Part shown: in pieces, positions 61,958 to 64,000 of the stretch
Layout of the letters: every line of letters starts with the position of its first letter
How positions within the stretch are numbered: position 1 is the first letter of the stretch
Assembly (NCBI RefSeq): GCF_018835585.1
Contig: NZ_JAHGVE010000013.1
Location: 1-64,000, forward strand
DNA length: 64,000 bases
DNA from: Pelorhabdus rhamnosifermentans
GTDB taxonomy: Bacteria > Bacillota > Negativicutes > UMGS1260
Direction: 5' to 3'
Program-made: the position numbers and the translations under genes
The notes under the pieces: model-generated
What the model was told of the DNA's origin: nothing
Databases searched by the model: none
Seen by the model: the letters and a program-made list of their open reading frames with translations, nothing else

Positions 61958-62277
61958 ATGAGTGGTTTTAATCACAAGCGCAGATGATTCGAATGTGCAA
62001 ACAAATTTTCATAATACAGAAGGAATTTTGAAAGCCGAATTAAAAAGAGATAAGGGCGTTATTAGGGTAAAAAAGCAAGAAATGTTAAAAAGCATGGATA
62101 AGCAAGGGAGTGTAGCAAACCAATACAATTCAACAAGTGCAGGTTAGTACTTCTTCTAATGACCCGTTTCAGATGTGGGTCCAGCTAAATCGTGTCTTGA
62201 TATTGGATTCCATTATAAAACAGCAGTTTATTTTTAAAAAGAATTTTTGTTGGGCCAATACAGAGATTTATAAATAG
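61958..62277 (+). pseudogene. Small gene broken by two frameshifts
   Basis: ATG 61958 has a good AGGGAG site but stops after nine codons. The next frame carries on with TSADDSNVQTNFHNTEGILK and a Lys-rich helix to 62147. The third frame continues sensibly as QTNTIQQVQVSTSSNDPFQM, then WVQLNRVLILDSI, to a stop at 62275. The overlapping sense across three frames suggests one ancestral reading frame of about 105 residues with two indels. I do not recognise the family; it lies between speD and the motility genes. Confidence 0.45.
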
Positions 62278-62655
62278 ACAAACAAGCGAAAAGGTGTAAA
62301 AAATAGGATGCGAAATTTTATTTTGACCCCCACTTCTTATTTAATTAATAGAAATTATTTTTTTCGATGCGTAAAATGACTTTTTTCTACAAAAAAGTAC
62401 TGAGCCTTTTGGCACTATTTGTCCATTTTTGAGTGAAAAGTGTCTAATTTTTATCTTATATAGTTGACTTTATGACGAAGAAAACCTTACAATTAAACCG
62501 ATAACTTTTATAAAAGTGACATTTTTTTTATTCTACAAGATTTTTGTGTATGAACAGGGAATAAAGAAGACCAGAAGCAATTTTAGATGCAGTATTGTTA
62601 ATTTTTATCATTGATAATGAATTTAACGTGACAATGATGACTGGAGGAAAAAGTT
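62278..62655 (+). other. AT-rich intergenic region upstream of motA
   Basis: No gene is seen in these 378 bases. They contain a probable promoter (62464-62493) and a perfect palindrome TTATCA-T-TGATAA (62605-62617), possibly an operator. An ACCGATAA at 62497 resembles a flagellar sigma factor -10, but no matching -35 was found. Confidence 0.6.
62464..62493 (+). promoter_or_regulatory. Probable promoter of motAB
   Basis: TTGACT (62464-62469), 18 bases, TACAAT (62488-62493). The leader to motA would be about 155 bases. Confidence 0.6.
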
Positions 62656-63444
62656 TTGGAACTATCGACAGTTGTAGGTATGGTTGTTGGGGTTTTGGCA
62701 ATAGGTGTAGGCATGGTTTTAAAGGGTGCCAGTATTACGGCGCTGATTAATCCGGCTGCTTTTTTGATTATCATTGCGGGAACATTTGCCGCTTTAATGA
62801 ATGCATTTCCAATGGCTAAGTTGAAGAATTTCCCGAAATTGCTAAAAGTACTTTTTTATAAACAACAATTGATGGAAAAAAGTGAACTCCTTCCTTTGTT
62901 TGTTCAGTTGTCGCAAACGGCTAGACGAGAAGGTATTTTGGCTCTTGAAGGGCGTATTGAAGAAATTAAGGATCCTTTTATGAATAATGCTATCCATATG
63001 GTTGTCGATGGTATGGATTCAGAATTAATTCAGGATGTACTTGAGGCTGAAATCCATATGATGCAGGAACGTCACCGTGAGGGTGCCATGATTTTTGCGC
63101 AAGCTGGTATGTATGCGCCGACACTGGGCGTACTTGGTGCGGTTATCGGGTTGATTGCTGCCTTGGGTAATTTAAATGATATTGAAAAACTTGGTCATGC
63201 TATTGCTGCTGCTTTTGTGGCAACTTTGTTAGGTATTTTTACCGGTTACGTTATGTGGCATCCTTTTGCTAACAAATTAAAAGCTTTGTCAGCTGAAGAA
63301 GCGGAAATACGCCGGATGATTATGGAAGGGGTTTTATCGCTTCAAGCCGGAGATTCTCCCATTGCTCTACAGGCTAAACTTGTTGTCTTTATTCCGCAAT
63401 CAGAGCGTGCGGCAATGCTTGACACGAAAGCTGAAGGTAATTAA
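62656..63444 (+). CDS. motA: Flagellar motor stator protein MotA
   Basis: A 262-residue stator subunit with four transmembrane helices that, with MotB, conducts ions to turn the flagellum. Helices are near 1-25, 33-52, 150-170 and 182-204. Between helices 2 and 3 lies the cytoplasmic loop with ARREGILALEGRIEEI. The conserved MYAPTLGVLGAVIGLIAAL with its Pro and Thr is in helix 3, and AAAFVATLLGIFTGYV in helix 4. It starts at TTG 62656 behind GGAGGAAAA. motB follows three bases after the stop. Confidence 0.94.
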   Translation: MELSTVVGMVVGVLAIGVGMVLKGASITALINPAAFLIIIAGTFAALMNAFPMAKLKNFPKLLKVLFYKQQLMEKSELLPLFVQLSQTARREGILALEGRIEEIKDPFMNNAIHMVVDGMDSELIQDVLEAEIHMMQERHREGAMIFAQAGMYAPTLGVLGAVIGLIAALGNLNDIEKLGHAIAAAFVATLLGIFTGYVMWHPFANKLKALSAEEAEIRRMIMEGVLSLQAGDSPIALQAKLVVFIPQSERAAMLDTKAEGN

Positions 63445-63446
63445 TT

Positions 63447-64000
63447 ATGGCTAGAAGAAAACCGGAAAAACATCCTGAAGAGCATGCCGATGAAACTTGG
63501 TTGGTTCCTTATTCAGACATATTGACACTGTTATTGGCCTTGTTTATTGTACTCTTTGCTTCATCCCAAGTGGATCAAAAAAAGTTTCAACAGATGAGCC
63601 AGTCATTTAACTCTGCTTTTAGTGGTGGTCAGTCTATTTTAAATAATGAGGCTGCTATTGTGGAACAACCAAGCGAGAGGCCTCCTGAGAACACTCTTTC
63701 TGAGGAAAATAAGAAACAAGCCATGGAGTCGTTGCAGCTCAATGATGTCAAAAAGAAGCTTGATGAATACATAAGAATTAATGGTTTAGGTGGTCAATTA
63801 CAGACTTCTTTGACCGAAGATGGTTTAGTGATTCGGATACAAGATACGGCATTATTTACATCTGGACGAGCAGATATGCGTCCTGAGTCCGAACGCTGGG
63901 GCAGTACTATTGCTAAGATGTTGGCAATTTTGCCACAGTCCGTGATTATTTCGGGCCATACGGATAATGTTCCTATTCATACAGCTGAGTTTCCTTCTAA
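63447..64000 (+). CDS. motB: Flagellar motor protein MotB (partial, runs off the window)
   Basis: The first 184 residues of MotB are present. A basic N-terminus is followed by the single helix YSDILTLLLALFIVLFASS, whose Asp is the ion-carrying residue. A linker and the start of the OmpA-type peptidoglycan-binding domain follow (ISGHTDNVPIHTAEFPS at the window edge). The ATG is three bases after the motA stop. The 3' end lies beyond 64000. Proton or sodium use is not certain. Confidence 0.95.
   Translation, partial: MARRKPEKHPEEHADETWLVPYSDILTLLLALFIVLFASSQVDQKKFQQMSQSFNSAFSGGQSILNNEAAIVEQPSERPPENTLSEENKKQAMESLQLNDVKKKLDEYIRINGLGGQLQTSLTEDGLVIRIQDTALFTSGRADMRPESERWGSTIAKMLAILPQSVIISGHTDNVPIHTAEFPS

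Noticed and set aside
62482-62504. Flagellar sigma-28 type promoter before motA (ACCGATAA)
   Set aside because: The -10-like element is good but no TAAA-type -35 occurs at 14-16 bases; a housekeeping-type promoter overlaps it with better spacing.
1-64000. CRISPR arrays, insertion sequences, prophage or att sites
   Set aside because: No regularly spaced repeats, transposase, integrase or phage genes were seen; the only repeated elements are the two 31-nt copies and the two T-boxes.
1-64000. tRNA or rRNA genes
   Set aside because: No cloverleaf with the GTTCRANNC arm or rRNA-like stretch was recognised; the T-box sequences only resemble tRNA-binding RNA.

Overview
The window looks like chromosome from a diderm, anaerobic Firmicute of the Negativicutes (Sporomusa/Pelosinus/Veillonella-like). 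The Firmicute signs are strong AGGAGG-type ribosome binding sites, TTGACA/TATAAT promoters, two T-box leaders, the GlgC/GlgD pair, and a GlnK/GlnL-like two-component pair. The diderm signs are a beta-barrel porin with signal peptide and C-terminal Phe (59412-60386) and an RND efflux pump with its adaptor (38989-43373). Genus is inference; no rRNA or tRNA gene was seen. Almost all genes are on the + strand. The exceptions are a CoA-transferase pair, a YkvI-like membrane protein and a LarA homologue.

Layout. 226-5657: molybdopterin oxidoreductase, hexokinase, CYTH protein and M48 protease, closely packed. 5791-17311: a full glycogen operon, glgB-glgC-glgD-glgA-glgP plus a fused GH13-GH77 enzyme, covering synthesis, branching, phosphorolysis and glucan transfer. 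17441-22321: Rrf2 regulator, DUF2225 protein, an unrecognised 604-residue protein and a 3-oxoacid CoA-transferase (minus strand). 22492-28356: two serine-type T-box leaders, one before a class V aminotransferase and a histidine phosphatase, one before serS; between them are a thioredoxin-reductase-like flavoprotein and a YkvI-like transporter. 28424-32784: feoA-feoB-small Cys-rich protein with a GltD-like flavoprotein. 32959-34928: D-glutamate cyclase-like and D-amino-acid aminotransferase-like genes. 35103-38722: GlnK/GlnL-like sensor and regulator followed by a dicarboxylate/amino-acid symporter carrying a matching direct repeat. 38808-46416: RND pump, then CsoR/CopA copper module with a clear operator. 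46516-50566: gene fragments, LarA, cyclophilin, ammonium transporter and PII. 50853-59037: helicase, HAD phosphatase, class III aminotransferase, esterase, unknown protein and RF-3. 59104-64000: porin, speD flanked by two frame-broken small genes, motA and the start of motB.

The most interesting signals are regulatory. The amt and porin leaders each carry a strong promoter, then about 15 nt later a 4-bp hairpin with an AnnGAA hexaloop whose 3' arm lies in the 5' arm of an intrinsic terminator. This is the geometry of ANTAR-type antitermination, although the second hairpin of that motif is not evident. A perfect TTTTGT-N4-TTTTGT repeat lies upstream of the symporter. Two T-boxes with AGC/AGU specifiers suggest an alternative serine route. 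The window also holds several gene remnants, a 13-bp perfect inverted repeat abutting the csoR promoter, and a 31-nt element present twice. All functional calls come from reading motifs; no database search was possible.
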